Under the pieces are notes generated by a model that saw only the letters and a program-made list of their open reading frames with translations, was not told the origin of the DNA and searched no databases. Position numbers and translations under genes: made by a program. A stretch of 64,000 nt of DNA from Sistotremastrum niveocremeum HHB9708. Taxonomy: Eukaryota; Basidiomycota; Agaricomycetes; Sistotremastrales; Sistotremastraceae. Positions 23,640-35,392 of this stretch are shown piece by piece (within the stretch, counting starts at the first letter, position 1; every line of letters begins with the position of its first letter). Where the stretch lies: positions 8,916 through 72,915 of the forward strand of contig KV419421.1 of NCBI GenBank assembly GCA_001630475.1, written 5' to 3'.

Positions 23640-24965
23640 TGAACTTGATGCTGAGAATTTGACTGGGAGTCTGAGGACGGATGAAGGCGTTTTTATACGA
23701 CTCTCCATAGGTCGTAGTCCTGAAGTCACGGATCCATTTTGCGCGTTTGGAGGGATGCAGGGACGGTAGCTCGTTTCCGAGTCTATAGTCAATGCGCCAA
23801 GAGTGCGCCCGCCAACTCCTGTTCAGACTGTCTCGACTCTTGACAATACGCCAGCTTCACAGCCATAGAAAATAGGGTACGGCGCTCGTGTGCAGTGGAC
23901 CATTCCCTAGCCTCGGCCACCAGGAGATAGTCACATTCAGAGGCTTGCGACTGTAAGAAAGATCAAGTTGTATCTCGTCCTTCTATAAGAAAAGTGAAAT
24001 GAGCTCGTGCCACCAATATTACCAGCCTTCAACGCACCTTAGCTAAGCCATTATGGCCCCCGCGTTCCCTATCGTGCCCATGGTGAAGCTCGCGATCCAG
24101 TTTACACGTTCAAAAGATAAAATCAACGATTCGAACAATGTGGTCGATTACCTTCGGACATAAAAACGCAACTCCGGGACCCTCGGCCAAGTACGCTCGG
24201 CGTTCTCTCGGCGAACTTGGCAATCGCAACTCAAAGTCATCCGGACACGATATTAAATCTTCGTTCCTCAGTAACTTCACTCTGATAATCGCGTCCCTGT
24301 TGCCAATGCTGTCTCAGGCCCTGGAAGAAACACAAATGGCTCATGTCGACCTCCTGTCGCGGAGAGGATTTGGTTCCGTTGACCGAGATGAACGGCTTGT
24401 CGACCTGCCTGGGTCCAGGCAATTTATATGTAAAGTAATTCGTTTTGAGCGACGATGAGCACTCTGTTGAACGCTACTGCGCTCTCAAATTTGCGTCGAT
24501 TGATCGTAGCGACCTGAGGATCATGACCTGTCATTGCTTGTCAAGCAAGACACCAAGTCGCAAAAATAAAACTGTAGTTTTCTGAACGCACTTGCAGGAA
24601 CGGCCAAAGGTTTCGTGATTATGACGAGCCTACTGTAACAACAACAACAAAACAGAATAATCGATTATGATGGGAGTCCATGCAGGTGGTACAATATATG
24701 TGAGTACAATGCGTATGAGTCATGGAATGAGAGAGAATGGCATGGGGGAGACTGTATCTCGACGGCCCATGAAACGATAATCGAAAGCAACATCCCAAGA
24801 TGGAGAGGAAAACAAAGGGAAACCGCCTGTGCGGATTTTACCCACTACTGATTTGAAAAGCGACCAAGCGACTCCTGGGTCTTTCAAGGTGAGTCACGGA
24901 AATTCGGGTGGGTGAGACATGCGGAAGTGAAGTAACAAGGGCGGACGTGCGAGGTTGGAGTCCGT
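23640..24965. other. Intergenic region
   Basis: Promoter side of the tyrosinase gene and 3' flank of the next gene. It contains a short CAA-type run near 24640. A 106-codon plus-strand frame at 24138-24458 is unsupported. No other feature recognised. Confidence 0.35.
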
Positions 24966-24970
24966 AGAGG

Positions 24971-25524
24971 TTAGAAGTTCTGAGGCTCAGCGAATGTCTG
25001 AGCGAAGGCACCCTCAATCTGGGCGAGAGCTAGGGGAGGTCCGGTGTCAAGAGCATTGCTCTCGGTTGATTTCCCCTTCGTTCGATGACGACGGTTCGAA
25101 GATGTTCGTGAACCAGCTGTTGGCTCAGGCATGAACCCAGCATGATATGTTCTGAGAGGAGGAATAGGTTCGCGAGGCGTTGAAAAAAGTGCGAATGATG
25201 GGAATGGAATGAGAGGTGTGGGCGGTTCGATAGATGAAGGAGCTGTGCGATGATGCTCTATGGCATATGTAGAAAGCCTAGGCTTTCGATGAGAACGCTT
25301 GGGCGTTGTGGGCGTCGTCTCGGTGCCAGGGGCAGGGCGAGGAGTGAAGACATATCGCGTCGTGGATGCAGAGTCGGATGATGAGCCAGACGGGACCAGA
25401 TAAAGACGTTGATGGGTGGTAGGATAAGACGAGTACTGTGTTCATTCTAAGTCATAGGTTCAGCTATTAGAAAAACGTTACCAACGCTGGGCAAGACGCG
25501 TTCGTGTTCTGAAGTGGTGGTCAT
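24971..25524 (-). CDS. Small disordered basic protein, unknown
   Basis: Two exons (25524-25486, 25435-24971) give 167 residues. Seen: a short N-terminus (MTTTSEHERVLPS), then a Ser/Thr/Pro-rich basic body with PKRSHRKPRLS and NRRHRTKGKS clusters and no membrane segment or fold signature. Such composition suggests a nuclear or regulatory intrinsically disordered protein; this is inference. The donor used reads GTTGGT, weaker than usual, chosen because it is the one that preserves the long second-exon frame. A TATA-like stretch (TTTATATC on the minus strand, near 25651) lies about 125 bases upstream. Confidence 0.5.
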
Positions 25525-25529
25525 TTTGA

Positions 25530-26390
25530 TTTTTTGCTGCTGGCGGAGCATGAAACTGATGCTCTGGCTAAGATGGCAGCATCGAGCACAGCGAGACAGG
25601 GGGGCCGGGGGCGAGTCCGAGTCTAGGCGGGGGCGGAGGGAGATATAAAGAACCGCCAGGGCCATGACGTCACCATAAATTTTCCCGATCAGGAACATTT
25701 TCATTGCGTCATTCGAAGCAGTCTAGGCTATCACTTCCGAAAGGCGACCCGTTTCAGTGTCCTATACACAGCGGAGTGGCCCCTTTCAAGCCATAGCACA
25801 TCGCATTTTGTATCGTGTGTTCCGAATTATTCAAGATAGTTTCATATTTTCGTACAGCTCTTCAAACATTCAAACTCAAATGGCAATTTCAGCATATTTC
25901 TCTCGGTCCCGACTCCTCATATAGCTCCGTCCGAACGTCAGGACCTCAGTCAGGACCCACCGGGCAACAGAGGGCTTCTCACTAGTCTCCTATACATGTA
26001 ATGCAGCAATGTAAAGTCCCGACCATTCCCCTTATGAGACATTCGACTCCCGACTCGGATCCTGGAATCCCCGGTACTCAAGTGAATCGGGTGGACACGC
26101 CGTGGAGCTCTCAGACCACGCGATTGAAAGCATGGAGGAGTGAATCAGAAAGGCCTCGACTGTGTCTGCATGGATGAAGGTGATGCAAGCAATGTGCGTC
26201 ACGCTTTGATGTTCTGTAGATTATCCGCCAATGCCAGCTCCACCATCGTCAAATATTCCCTCGACTAGACGAGTGTACGGCGCATGTTTGAACAACTGGT
26301 GACAGGTTCTGATGGTCATTTTCAAAGAAAAAGAATCAACCGGACGATAGATGAGCCCATGTTAATCCAATACAGGGCACGACTCAGGGT
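25530..26390. other. Intergenic region
   Basis: No supported exon. The stretch 25560-25640 is notably GC-rich and probably belongs to the promoter of the small basic protein. Confidence 0.35.
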
Positions 26391-26397
26391 GCCGTAT

Positions 26398-27223
26398 TCA
26401 CAAGCAAACGCCAACTACGATCATGCCTCTGCAGTGTCTGTACGGCCTGAGAGCCAGTGAGTCGAGCGTCAGGCGATCATCCAAGCTAGGGAGTAAGAAA
26501 ACGAGAGACGAGAGACAGAGGGTTTGATCGCGGAACGCACAGGACGTCATATAGGGATCGACCCATTCATCACGAAACTTTCTTCTTTCACGTGGCTCAA
26601 GCAGCGGGTCTGTGAGAGACTCTAAGCAGCTGCGTGACGCCTCGAGTGTAGCGTTAACCCTGTAGATCAATGGTTCACCCGCTTCAAAGTTGTAAGGGCC
26701 TTGCTCGATTGGGCCAAGTTGTTCGTCGTCATCGGAGTGCCAAGTTAAGGGAGCAAGGGGTCATAGATATCAGTGGAGGATCCTTGTCTGGGCACATGAT
26801 TTGAGCTGAGTCCAACGAATAGTTGTCCTGGTTGATCGGCTATCATCACGCCTTCCTCCAAGGTTATGCCATAGATCTCGAACAGAATACTATACATCTG
26901 AAGCCATCGACAGACAAGGCGTGCCGTCATAGGAGTAGCGTCTGATCAAAAGTGATATGTAACTGGTGACCGTGGCGCCAGTGAACAATCATGAACGTCA
27001 AAAACGCCTGGCATCATGATCCTTGATCGACAGGTTTCTGAATTATAGACAGTGCAACAGCTGATAGCGGGGATAAAAAATGCAAGCAGCCTGTCATCAG
27101 CACGAGCGTTAGGAAGAATGAAGTCCATGGCACCAATGACTTCTGAATCTTATCAATGAGTCTGAGGCCAGCAATGCCATGGCGGAATGATGGTGCCATG
27201 ATGCTATCCGTATCGAAAAGCAA
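26398..27223 (-). CDS. Doubtful or decaying gene
   Basis: Three minus-strand blocks have coding-like composition: 27223-27014 with a hydrophobic helix, 26930-26745, and about 26735-26398, which opens with an acidic WHSDDDEQLG segment and continues in a long frame. They could not be joined into one frame with good splice sites, so this is either a gene with unusual introns or a relic. No family recognised. Confidence 0.25.
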
Positions 27224-27441
27224 TCGATTTCAAGTTTCAAAATTACTCAAGATGGTTCTGAGCTCAGACATACGGCAAAAAGTGGAGCACAACATCATGC
27301 ATACCCAACTTCGATCGTATGAGTATATCTGGCCAGCCAAATACAGCCCGGAAGCACTTGAGCAAACTCGAAATAGACAGAAGAAAGAAAGATCGGAGTT
27401 TGAAACTCGAGCCGTTCTCGGCAGCTACCTCAGGCTGAGCG

Positions 27442-28523
27442 ATGCCATTGAGCGAGAAAGCGAAAGGAAAGCGCAAAGCGACCGAAGACTCCATCAAAGT
27501 CCCCTCTCCACCTCCACCAGAGCTAATAATCCGCTTCACCGAAGGAGTCCAAGATTTAAAGATCACTGTCGACCCGAGTCAATGTGTGGGCGATATCAAG
27601 AACCTCGTGTGTATATCCGTTCGAATGCACGGTTGGGTGGTGTGCTGAGTTTGGGCATGGGTAGATTCGTGAACATCGGCCTTTGCTTTCGAAGAGGAGG
27701 CTGAGATTGATTTATCTTGGTCGTCTTTTGAGCGATGAAGTTTCTGTGCGGACTCTGAGCGCTGATGCGCCGGCTAGTTTGGATAGTACGACCAGTACTA
27801 GTCCTACAACTACTGGTGGTCCTTCGGCGGCACCATCTGTGTGGATACAGTGTGCTATTGGACCGGCATTGGAAGAAGGAGAAGAGGATGTCACGAGAAC
27901 GCAGCAGGTATGTCATTTATACACTGGCCGTCGTGTTCCTGGACTTATTTCGAGTAGCAGGCTGCAGCTCAACTCACGCCATTAAGAGGATTTGACAGAC
28001 TAGCCAATGCCGGGATGTCCGATGAAGAAATAGCTGTCATTCGCAGACAATTCCACGCCGAGTCTGGATTATCGAGCGAAGATTTCTTAGAGAACGATCT
28101 AGGCGAAGAAGCAGACTGTCAGTATACACAATCTCTATACAACCGTAAAATTCGCTAATACATATTGCAGATGAGGAACGTGCCCACGAGCTGGAGGAAC
28201 GATGGCTTGACTCAATGGATATGAACGCTCTACATCGAGGTTCAGGGCCGAGCTCGGCGGGAATTATTCAAGGCCTTTTCCTAGGATTCTTCTTCCCCTT
28301 GCTCCCTTTCTTCTTCTTTCGTGCGACTGCAGAACCTACATTTTGGGAAGATGGTCGGATGGGCGACCGACCAAGAAGCGTCCTCTTTTCGTGAGTGACC
28401 TGATCAGTCTTGTCCGGATCCGTCTGACTGGAGTACAGGAAACGCACACAAATGGCCATCGTTTTGGGCTTTGTGGTCAATTTGACTATTGGTATATGGA
28501 AGAAGCTTCTGACAGGGACCTAA
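27442..28523 (+). CDS. dsc3: Dsc3-like subunit of the Golgi DSC ubiquitin-ligase complex
   Basis: Five exons (27442-27606, 27695-27907, 27958-28117, 28171-28390, 28439-28523) give 280 residues. Seen: a basic N-terminus, a ubiquitin-like domain (LIIRFTEGVQDLKITVDPS.., then RLIYLGRLLSDEVS), a Ser/Thr-rich insert, the family signature LRGFDRLANAGMSDEEIAVIRRQF, an acidic helix, and two C-terminal hydrophobic helices (GLFLGFFFPLLPFFFF; MAIVLGFVVNLTIGIW). This is the domain order of Dsc3, a membrane subunit of the DSC E3 complex that cleaves SREBP in fission yeast and removes Golgi membrane proteins. Its convergent neighbour is also a membrane E3-type protein; their stops are 168 bases apart. Confidence 0.85.
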
Positions 28524-28691
28524 CATCGACCCCGGAGGTTTACTCGAATAATAAGGTTCTTCATTATAGCGTCATTAGATCATCACTGGAATACAGAACA
28601 AGAACAAGGGGGGAGGGAATATGGCACAAAGCACAGGGATACAACAGAAGTATAATATAATATATGGGCTTGGAAATATGATGATCACAGT

Positions 28692-30159
28692 TTAAGGACC
28701 GGGAAGAAGAGGCGTTCGCTCTGTCGGCGCATTATGTTGAGAGTCCGGCTCAGAGGAGGTATTGGTCTCGGGATTCTGGGAGGGCGATTGAGAATTAGGG
28801 GGAGCGGGAGCATGGGGATTCGTGATGTCTGCTTTGCAAACCGGACACTAGCATGCGTGAGATTTCAAGTCAAATATTGCAGAGGAAGTATGACGTACGA
28901 CTTTCTTCTGTTGCACGAGCCATTCGTCGATCTCTTCCATGTGAAAGATGTGATTGCATGGCAACACACGAACGCGGTCTCCCTTCTGAAAATCTGACAA
29001 GCAGATAGCGCACTCTGTCTGATTCAAAAACCAGGGCGGAAGAGGTGCGCCATGAGGCTCTGACGGTCCCTCGCCGGCATTCTCCAGATCAGGATCAATG
29101 GGTCGCCCTGTCTCTATCTCTGTATAGTCGCCCGACTTTCTCGCTTCCGCTTCGGGAGTCTGGAGTGGGGTAATAGTCGTCCATTTCTCCCAGCCATCAG
29201 CGCCCCATACGTGCCACGGGAGATTGTTGACGAAATCTTCGGGAGCACGCTCACGACGTTGAGCACGCAGAACGCGGACGCGGTGAATGAAGAGGGTGAG
29301 GAGGGTGAGACAAGACGGTAATAATAGCAGGAGGGTGAATGTAAGGATCGGCCTGAGGGAGATGACGCTCAGCACGCGATGACTCCGCTCGGCGACAATG
29401 GGCACGTACCATTCCCAAGATGGGTATTCTGCATTCATCTGCAGAGACAGCGTCCGAAGGCCAGACGTTGATGTGTTCGAGTTCTCGATCATCTCGGAAA
29501 GAGCGTTGTACGATGATCGAGCGATATAGACAGAGGGTATTGTAACATCGGAAGCATCGCCTGAAACGACGGCAAGTTAGACCATGATGTCTTACTAGAT
29601 CATTGCGATGAGACTGACCTGCGCTGTACATTCCAATCATGTCTTCATCATGACCACCCACAACTACCCCATTAGCGCCAAGACGCTGTGCCTCCCGTAT
29701 CTTCTCGACGAAAGAACAAGACCCTCGTCGTACGAGAGCGAACCAGATCTCCGAGTCTGCCGGATAATGAGGGCCATCTTGACACAGCTTTGGACAACCC
29801 AAATTTGTCTCTGACGAAGAGAATACGCCCCGCCATGGATCACGATCATCCTCAATTGGCCGAGAGGTTTCAGACGAGTCTTTCGGACATGGTTTCGTGA
29901 AAGACGACAGTGGGATCACATATCCGACTATCGGTTCTTCCATCCTGGGCCCAAACAGAGCTGGTCGAGCGTCGAAAGAGACGGGTGGTTTGCGATCGAC
30001 GATGGAGATGGTGCTTTCGCCCGTCCAGCTCAGGGACCAGCCTAAGAGCCACGAGACCTCAGATTCTGAGGATGATGAATCTGCAACATGATCATCAATT
30101 ATTGGAGATCCCATATAGCCCTGTAATAATAGTAGGAGAAGTAGTATGTGTCGTTGCAT
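28692..30159 (-). CDS. PA-TM-RING-type membrane E3 ubiquitin ligase
   Basis: Three exons (30159-29619, 29560-28899, 28847-28692) give 452 residues. Seen in order: signal peptide ([14 protein letters not shown]), a protease-associated-like lumenal region with [19 protein letters not shown] and a following GANGVVVGG, a membrane segment ([21 protein letters not shown]), then a RING-H2 finger: [12 protein letters not shown], with the last CPVC pair supplied by exon 3. This order is that of RNF13/GRAIL-like and fungal PA-TM-RING ligases of the endomembrane system. The long hydrophilic C-terminus ends TERTPLLPG, a possible di-leucine-type sorting signal. All zinc ligands are present, so it should be active. 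Confidence 0.88.
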
Positions 30160-30390
30160 GGTCCCAGTTGTAGGGAGGGGAAGGTGAGTATCGGAAGATG
30201 CCGTCCCGGTCTTTCGCTGGCTCGCTGTGGTGTGGGGACCGGCAAGCCCTATAACGATTTTGTGACGCTTACATAATACTATCACTGGTCGCGTCGTGGC
30301 AAGTCTGCACGATTACCGTTCTCCCTGTCTTTCCTCGCTATATCGCAATTATAAAATCAAGTAAATATTATACGACTTTTCTATGATACT

Positions 30391-30416
30391 ATAAATGCTA
30401 TATATATATATATATA
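30391..30416. repeat. (TA)n microsatellite
   Basis: About eleven TA dinucleotides in a row, in the gap between the RING gene promoter and the small gene at 30449. It may be polymorphic. Confidence 0.8.
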
Positions 30417-30448
30417 AAACAGAAGCCCTCCTCTGTCAACAGTCAATG

Positions 30449-30729
30449 TCAGTCATCCATTCTGTCTTCATCTTCGAGGCCCTCCCCAGATACATTCCCC
30501 TGCTCAATTGGACTCTCTATGCCTGCAGACGAGCTTGACTGCCGTCTCAAGGCCTCAGCTTCATACCCCTTCACAGCTTCCAAAACAGCTTTGAGTCTTT
30601 CCGCCCTCCTCGGCATGTCTTTAGCACGCGGGATCTTGGGATCTGTGAGCCTAAGTGGTTTGATTTGTGTATTCGACGCTTCTTAGCACCTAAATGGGGG
30701 CCTATTCGTAGGTGTGAGAGTGAGCCCAT
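30449..30729 (-). CDS. Small basic/acidic protein, unknown
   Basis: A coding-like tail (DPKIPRAKDMPRRAERLKAV.. to an acidic EDEDRMDD end) occupies 30642-30449. Joining it to a 40-nt first exon (30729-30690, MGSLSHLRIG..) by a 47-nt intron keeps frame and gives 77 residues. The Lys/Arg-rich helix followed by an acidic tail suggests a small RNA- or ribosome-associated protein, but no family is recognised. The first exon is the weak point; the start could lie elsewhere. Confidence 0.4.
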
Positions 30730-30871
30730 GCGGAAGCGAGACGCGACGCGACGCGTCGAGTGGATTATGTAAGCGCCTTTCCTTTGTTTCGAGAGAAACT
30801 TCTTTCTGGAGCCACACGCTCCCAGAAAAGGCGCGGTTTCTAGCGGAAACTCTTTTTATGCACATGCCCGT

Positions 30872-30977
30872 GAAAATGTTGGGAACAGATTTTTCATATA
30901 CAGCCATTCAGGGGAGATACCGGCACTAACTATATGCTACAGGCCGAAACCGAAAAAACTGTTCCCAACATTTTCTT
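30872..30977. repeat. Imperfect inverted repeat (24-bp arms)
   Basis: GAAAATGTTGGGAACAG and its complement face each other across about 57 bases, with the arms matching 23 of 24 positions. It lies in the roughly 500-base gap between TAF6 and the small gene. It may be a small foldback element; no target duplication was found. Confidence 0.6.
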
Positions 30978-31223
30978 CAGAACCCCGTAAAACCTCGATC
31001 TAGAACTCACTTGGATTAAATTTGAGGGCGGGGAAGCCAATCTAGAAGATTTCCACGAAAAACAAGCCTCCCTGCCAAACGACGCGACACGTTGGAGTTG
31101 AATTTTTGGCGCGTCGTTGCCTGTCCCCATGTGGTGACCGAAATCAAGCGGACTCAACAGTTTCGCTGTTGCGATCACATGCTACAGATTAAGGCTACAA
31201 TCGAACAAAAATAATAAACAGAA

Positions 31224-32813
31224 TCATGATGGCGTGCCATTGAGAATAGCTAAAGCTCGTTCTCTATCTCCCAGCAGTTGGCTGCCGAAATAATCCCCAA
31301 GGGTATCCTGTAAGCGGCCAGCGAGCAACGAATCTGACTCCGACGACGGATCCAAGGGGACCGGGCTGGCACTCGGAGGCTGCAGGACAGCGAGGGCGTC
31401 TCTAACAGCCCCAGCGAGTTCGACTGAATTCCCTTGTGAGCACTCAATCCCGAGCGCTTTCATACCGCCGCCTTCTACAAGGCCTTTGCGAACAGCTTCC
31501 TTTCCCACGCCGATCAGACCTCTCACAGCTCCTTCTCGTGAGCCTGCGTTCTTTCCGGTCGATAGGAGGGCGATAAGGAGAGTCTTCATTATTCGAGGAG
31601 ACAAGGTGGAATATGTCGTGCTATAGAGTGTCAACAGCCGGGATATTGTCTGAGAGGCCAACGTTCGGAGATGAGTTGAGTAATTGGGAGGAAGAGTGGA
31701 GGTTAATAGCGTCGAAAGAAGAGGTGGTAGGATTTGGTGCAGCTATAGCAGGATGTTGGTCTTAGCTTCGAGAGGGATCGGGTAAATATACTCACATGCG
31801 GTTCGACAAATAGACTTTGGTTGGAGATGATTGCGCCCAAGACTTCCATAAGAACTTCCAGGACTTTTCCCTCCATCTCACTTGGCGAGTCGTTCTTGAG
31901 GCAGCCAATAACGCCCTCCCCGACCCATCGAATTAAATAGGGAAGGAGCGGTTGCAGTCCAGCATCGTGCCGCAAACTGCCTAATGCAGCGGTCCGTTTT
32001 GTGTTGTCCGATGCAGGTGGTAATAACGAAGAGGTCAAGCGTGTGTAATACAACTGGAGTTCTCTCGAGAGTACTTGTTTGACCATGGGCGGTGCTTTCC
32101 CGTTGACACCTTTTTTGTTGGCAAGAAGATTTGACGCGCGAGTAGGGGAAGGAGGAGTAGGAGGGAATGCTGTAGCATTGGGAGCTCCGGGAGCATTTGG
32201 CTGGGGGGTGGCATCAGTCTTCGCTTCCTCTGGTGGCTCTCTGACGACAGCTGGTGGATTTTCGGGTATGAGGGGTTGGACGCCTTCAACTGCCAGCCAA
32301 TGTGCAGTATAGGTGACGCCTTTCGGAAGAAAGACCTTATCCTCCCGAAGTATTCGATCAAAGTCAATTTCTTCATCCTCCACGAAATAGACGGGATTAG
32401 GTCCTGGAGCACGTCGGAAGGCAGGCGGTCGGGTGCCAGAATGACCGTACAGAGGTTCGATATTCAGCACACGCAGAGCTAGATCGACGTCCTGAGTCGT
32501 CATTGTGCCTCTACGTGCATGACGGGTAAATCGTGAAGCTTCCTTTGGAGCGCTCAGATGATACGACGTTAAGTTAGTCGAGAAACACACCTCTATAACT
32601 TGTTGTAGTCGATATTCGACATCATGAGCTAGCGCGTATGCTGCGGCATCGGGTAAATTGGTGATGCCTAACGACTCTGCAATGTCCTGACTTTCGCGTG
32701 AGTTCCTCCAGGTGGCTGGTGAAACAGGAGCAGACCTTGACCGAGTCGACTTTGAATACGCCTGAAGTTGGGACTACTGGCTTCGCCTTCTGCTTCCCGT
32801 TGACAGTAGCCAT
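31224..32813 (-). CDS. TAF6: TFIID subunit TAF6
   Basis: Four exons (32813-32736, 32686-32591, 32542-31796, 31742-31224) give 479 residues. Seen: a histone-fold N-terminus (ESLGITNLPDAAAYALAHDV.. EASRFTRHARR..LTTQDVDLALRVLN-like), the adjoining GHSGTRPPAFRRAP linker, the conserved DEEIDFDRIL and HWLAVEGVQP segments, a Pro-rich insert, then the HEAT-repeat domain including RELQLYYTRLTSSLL. This is a general transcription factor subunit that pairs with TAF9 in TFIID (and SAGA in some fungi). Length and domain order are normal. It is a single-copy housekeeping gene and a good anchor for synteny. Confidence 0.93.
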
Positions 32814-32819
32814 CTCGAT

Positions 32820-35390
32820 AGAGAGATTGTACGGCGTTGACCCTTCCCCGTGTCGAGTAACGCGATGTGGTTAGACTCTCCGTCAATGGGTCTCGCGTAT
32901 TTTGGTGTTTCGGATTAGACGACAGTTGTGCAAGCTGCTTGATGTCAGGTCTAGTGGATGCTTCGAGTGATATCTTGGACCCAACACTGTCGATAGGTGG
33001 CCCAGCTCAGAAATTGGCGCGGTGCAGGTGGGAGGAACTCAATTACGTAAGCCGTCCTTTCTCTCCGGCGACCAACGCTCTTCGAGCACAATCTCAGGCA
33101 CCAAATATTCCACGAGCTCAACTCTCAGATGCCATAATCTTTGTCGAAGAGACTGACATCATTGCCTTCCCCTGGTGATGTCTATATGGGCCAGAAGCCA
33201 ATGCTGACGCAAAACTTGACCAATTACCGGTATCGCCTCTCAGGCCGAAATGAGCCCGAGCTCGAGCTTTGAATCGAAATTTCATTCTCGGCTCTCGAGG
33301 AGGCGTGGAGCAGCTCTTTGACCACGTTCTACGTCTCTGTCTTGTCAAATAGCTCTCAGTTGCCCCGAAGGAGTCTGCGGAAATTTCTCTTGTACGCAAG
33401 CTTGTACGGCTCTATTCATGACAGTGCGGAAGGCTCTGGCAATGTCACCTCTACAATTTCGGCGTTAGAGTCATCAAACGCTAGTCCTCATCGATAAAAA
33501 CTTTGGAAGCGACGACAAGCATCTCATCCCCGGTGGTATTGTGCCACGAGAAACCATTTTTTCGACGCTTGTCTCATGGACGCCGCAGTTGATCTTCCAA
33601 AACGGTATATCAGGTTCTAGCTCAATACGTCAATATGCATAACTGTGGTTGAAATGGGCCTGAAAATTCCTTCCTACCATAGCTGCGCCTCCTGTTCATG
33701 GTCACAACACCTTTCAGCCCCCCTTTCTCAGACGGAACAAATCGCCCACGAGACCATCGGAACAATATCGACCTTCAACATCCCCGGACCCGGGTTGAAC
33801 CCTTTTTAGCTTCGTACATTGATTGAGGGTGGATCTGCCTGTATAATGAATAACCAGAGATCATTCATAACATCGGATATCTATAGTCGAGTAACATTAG
33901 GATATGAAAACAGCTGCACCGTATGACGGGGTACACTATCAATGATAGTCCATCGTAGTAGCATGTGGTTGGACTCGAAAGAAGACTTCCCGAGGTTCTC
34001 TTCCTCGAGTTCAGGCGGTCGAGGACATCTGTCAACGAAAGCGCAACATATGGCGAGGTGATCGAATGCAAGATTACTGAACCATTCATAACATTTTCGC
34101 AGGTCTAATAAGTTAGTTTCTGAGAAGAGGAGATTCCTATTGTCTTGCTGCGAGTTTCGGTCTTGGGGTGGTCCTTAGATAACAAAATAATTCAAATTAA
34201 GGGTCGGGAATAAAGTTATAGCAGCCCGAGTAGCCGAACATTCACGATAAGACAGATCATCCGAAGTAATCGCTGTGCATACACCTCGTGTGATTCAGAA
34301 AGAAGCAAAAATGCTGAGATCAGTGGGAACGAGATCTCATGGGTGCTGCAGGCATTTTCGATGAGTCAGGCAAGATGCTGCGTCGAGTGTCCAGGCGCCT
34401 TGTTCAGTACAATAGCGAGCCATTAGTCCTCCGACAAAGGAGTCGAGCGAGCAGGGGTAAACAGACTAGCACTTGAAGTGTATACGTATTTTCGAGAATA
34501 CGTCAGAGACAGCGGCGGATGCCTTGACGGATCCGTGGGGTGCCTTTGAGCCACGGTTAGCTTCCTGATGACATGCACAGAAAGCGAGCCAATCAGAGCA
34601 ATGTGGCCGGGTTTCCCGAACTAGATGAACAATAAGAGTTTTGACTGATGTTCGCTTAGAAAAAATCCTTGAGATCTGCAGGGGTCTGGATTATTGGGGA
34701 TAACAATGCCTATACTCCTACCCTGCAATAACGGAACCTTCGTTGGTGACATCGGTTGAAGTTCCACCAAATTTTGTGAAGGGCGTATGGATCATGAGCG
34801 AGTAACCAGGAATCACGTTCCGTTGCCTGACGCTTTGACTGAGAGACTTACCATTAGATCCGGCGCTTTGAGTAAAAGATCGTAGAGGATCTGCCTCGAG
34901 GCAAAGGCAAGTAATTGTCGATGTGATCAAAGTACGAAGCGTGCCGTGTTGGTGCCTGATTAGGAACTTTATTGGAACTCCGAAGGGGAGGTGATCGCTT
35001 TGTAGCGCTCGGCTACGCGATTCGGAAAAGACTTTGTTATTGTCAAACCTCATGGACTTCACCCAATTTGAAGTTCCCATCCAAAAAGAGACACAACAAG
35101 AGGACCTCGGGCTGGGGATTAGTGTGTCTTCCGTCTGCCTTATAGACATGCGATGGCACATTAATGCCACATCCTTGTTCCTCCCGTGCCCGCGACTCAC
35201 GACTCGTACAAGGGCATTGTCTCAGATCTATATATCTGGCCGTTGCATCGCAACCAGCATTACAGCATATTGTTCTCTCTTTCACCCTCGTTCTCGAATA
35301 ACAAGGTGGCCTAAACAATAGACGCGTGCCACGAATATTACAAGGCCACCAAATTTCTGTCGCATTTTTCCCCCATCTGTTTCTTTACGA
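32820..35390. other. Long intergenic region (2.6 kb)
   Basis: It separates divergent TAF6 and the CCCH gene. A minus-strand frame at 34718-35200 contains a protein-like C-terminal piece (GYSLMIHTPFTKFGG..) after a GTAAGT donor-like site, but no start, signal peptide or partner exon could be fixed. The rest, including 33.4-34.7 kb, shows no coding signal. Confidence 0.35.
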
Positions 35391-35392
35391 CC

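Noticed and set aside
34718-35200. 160-codon minus-strand frame with a protein-like C-terminus
   Set aside because: A GTAAGT site and a tidy tail are present, but no start, signal peptide or acceptor could be fixed; kept only as a note in the intergenic entry.
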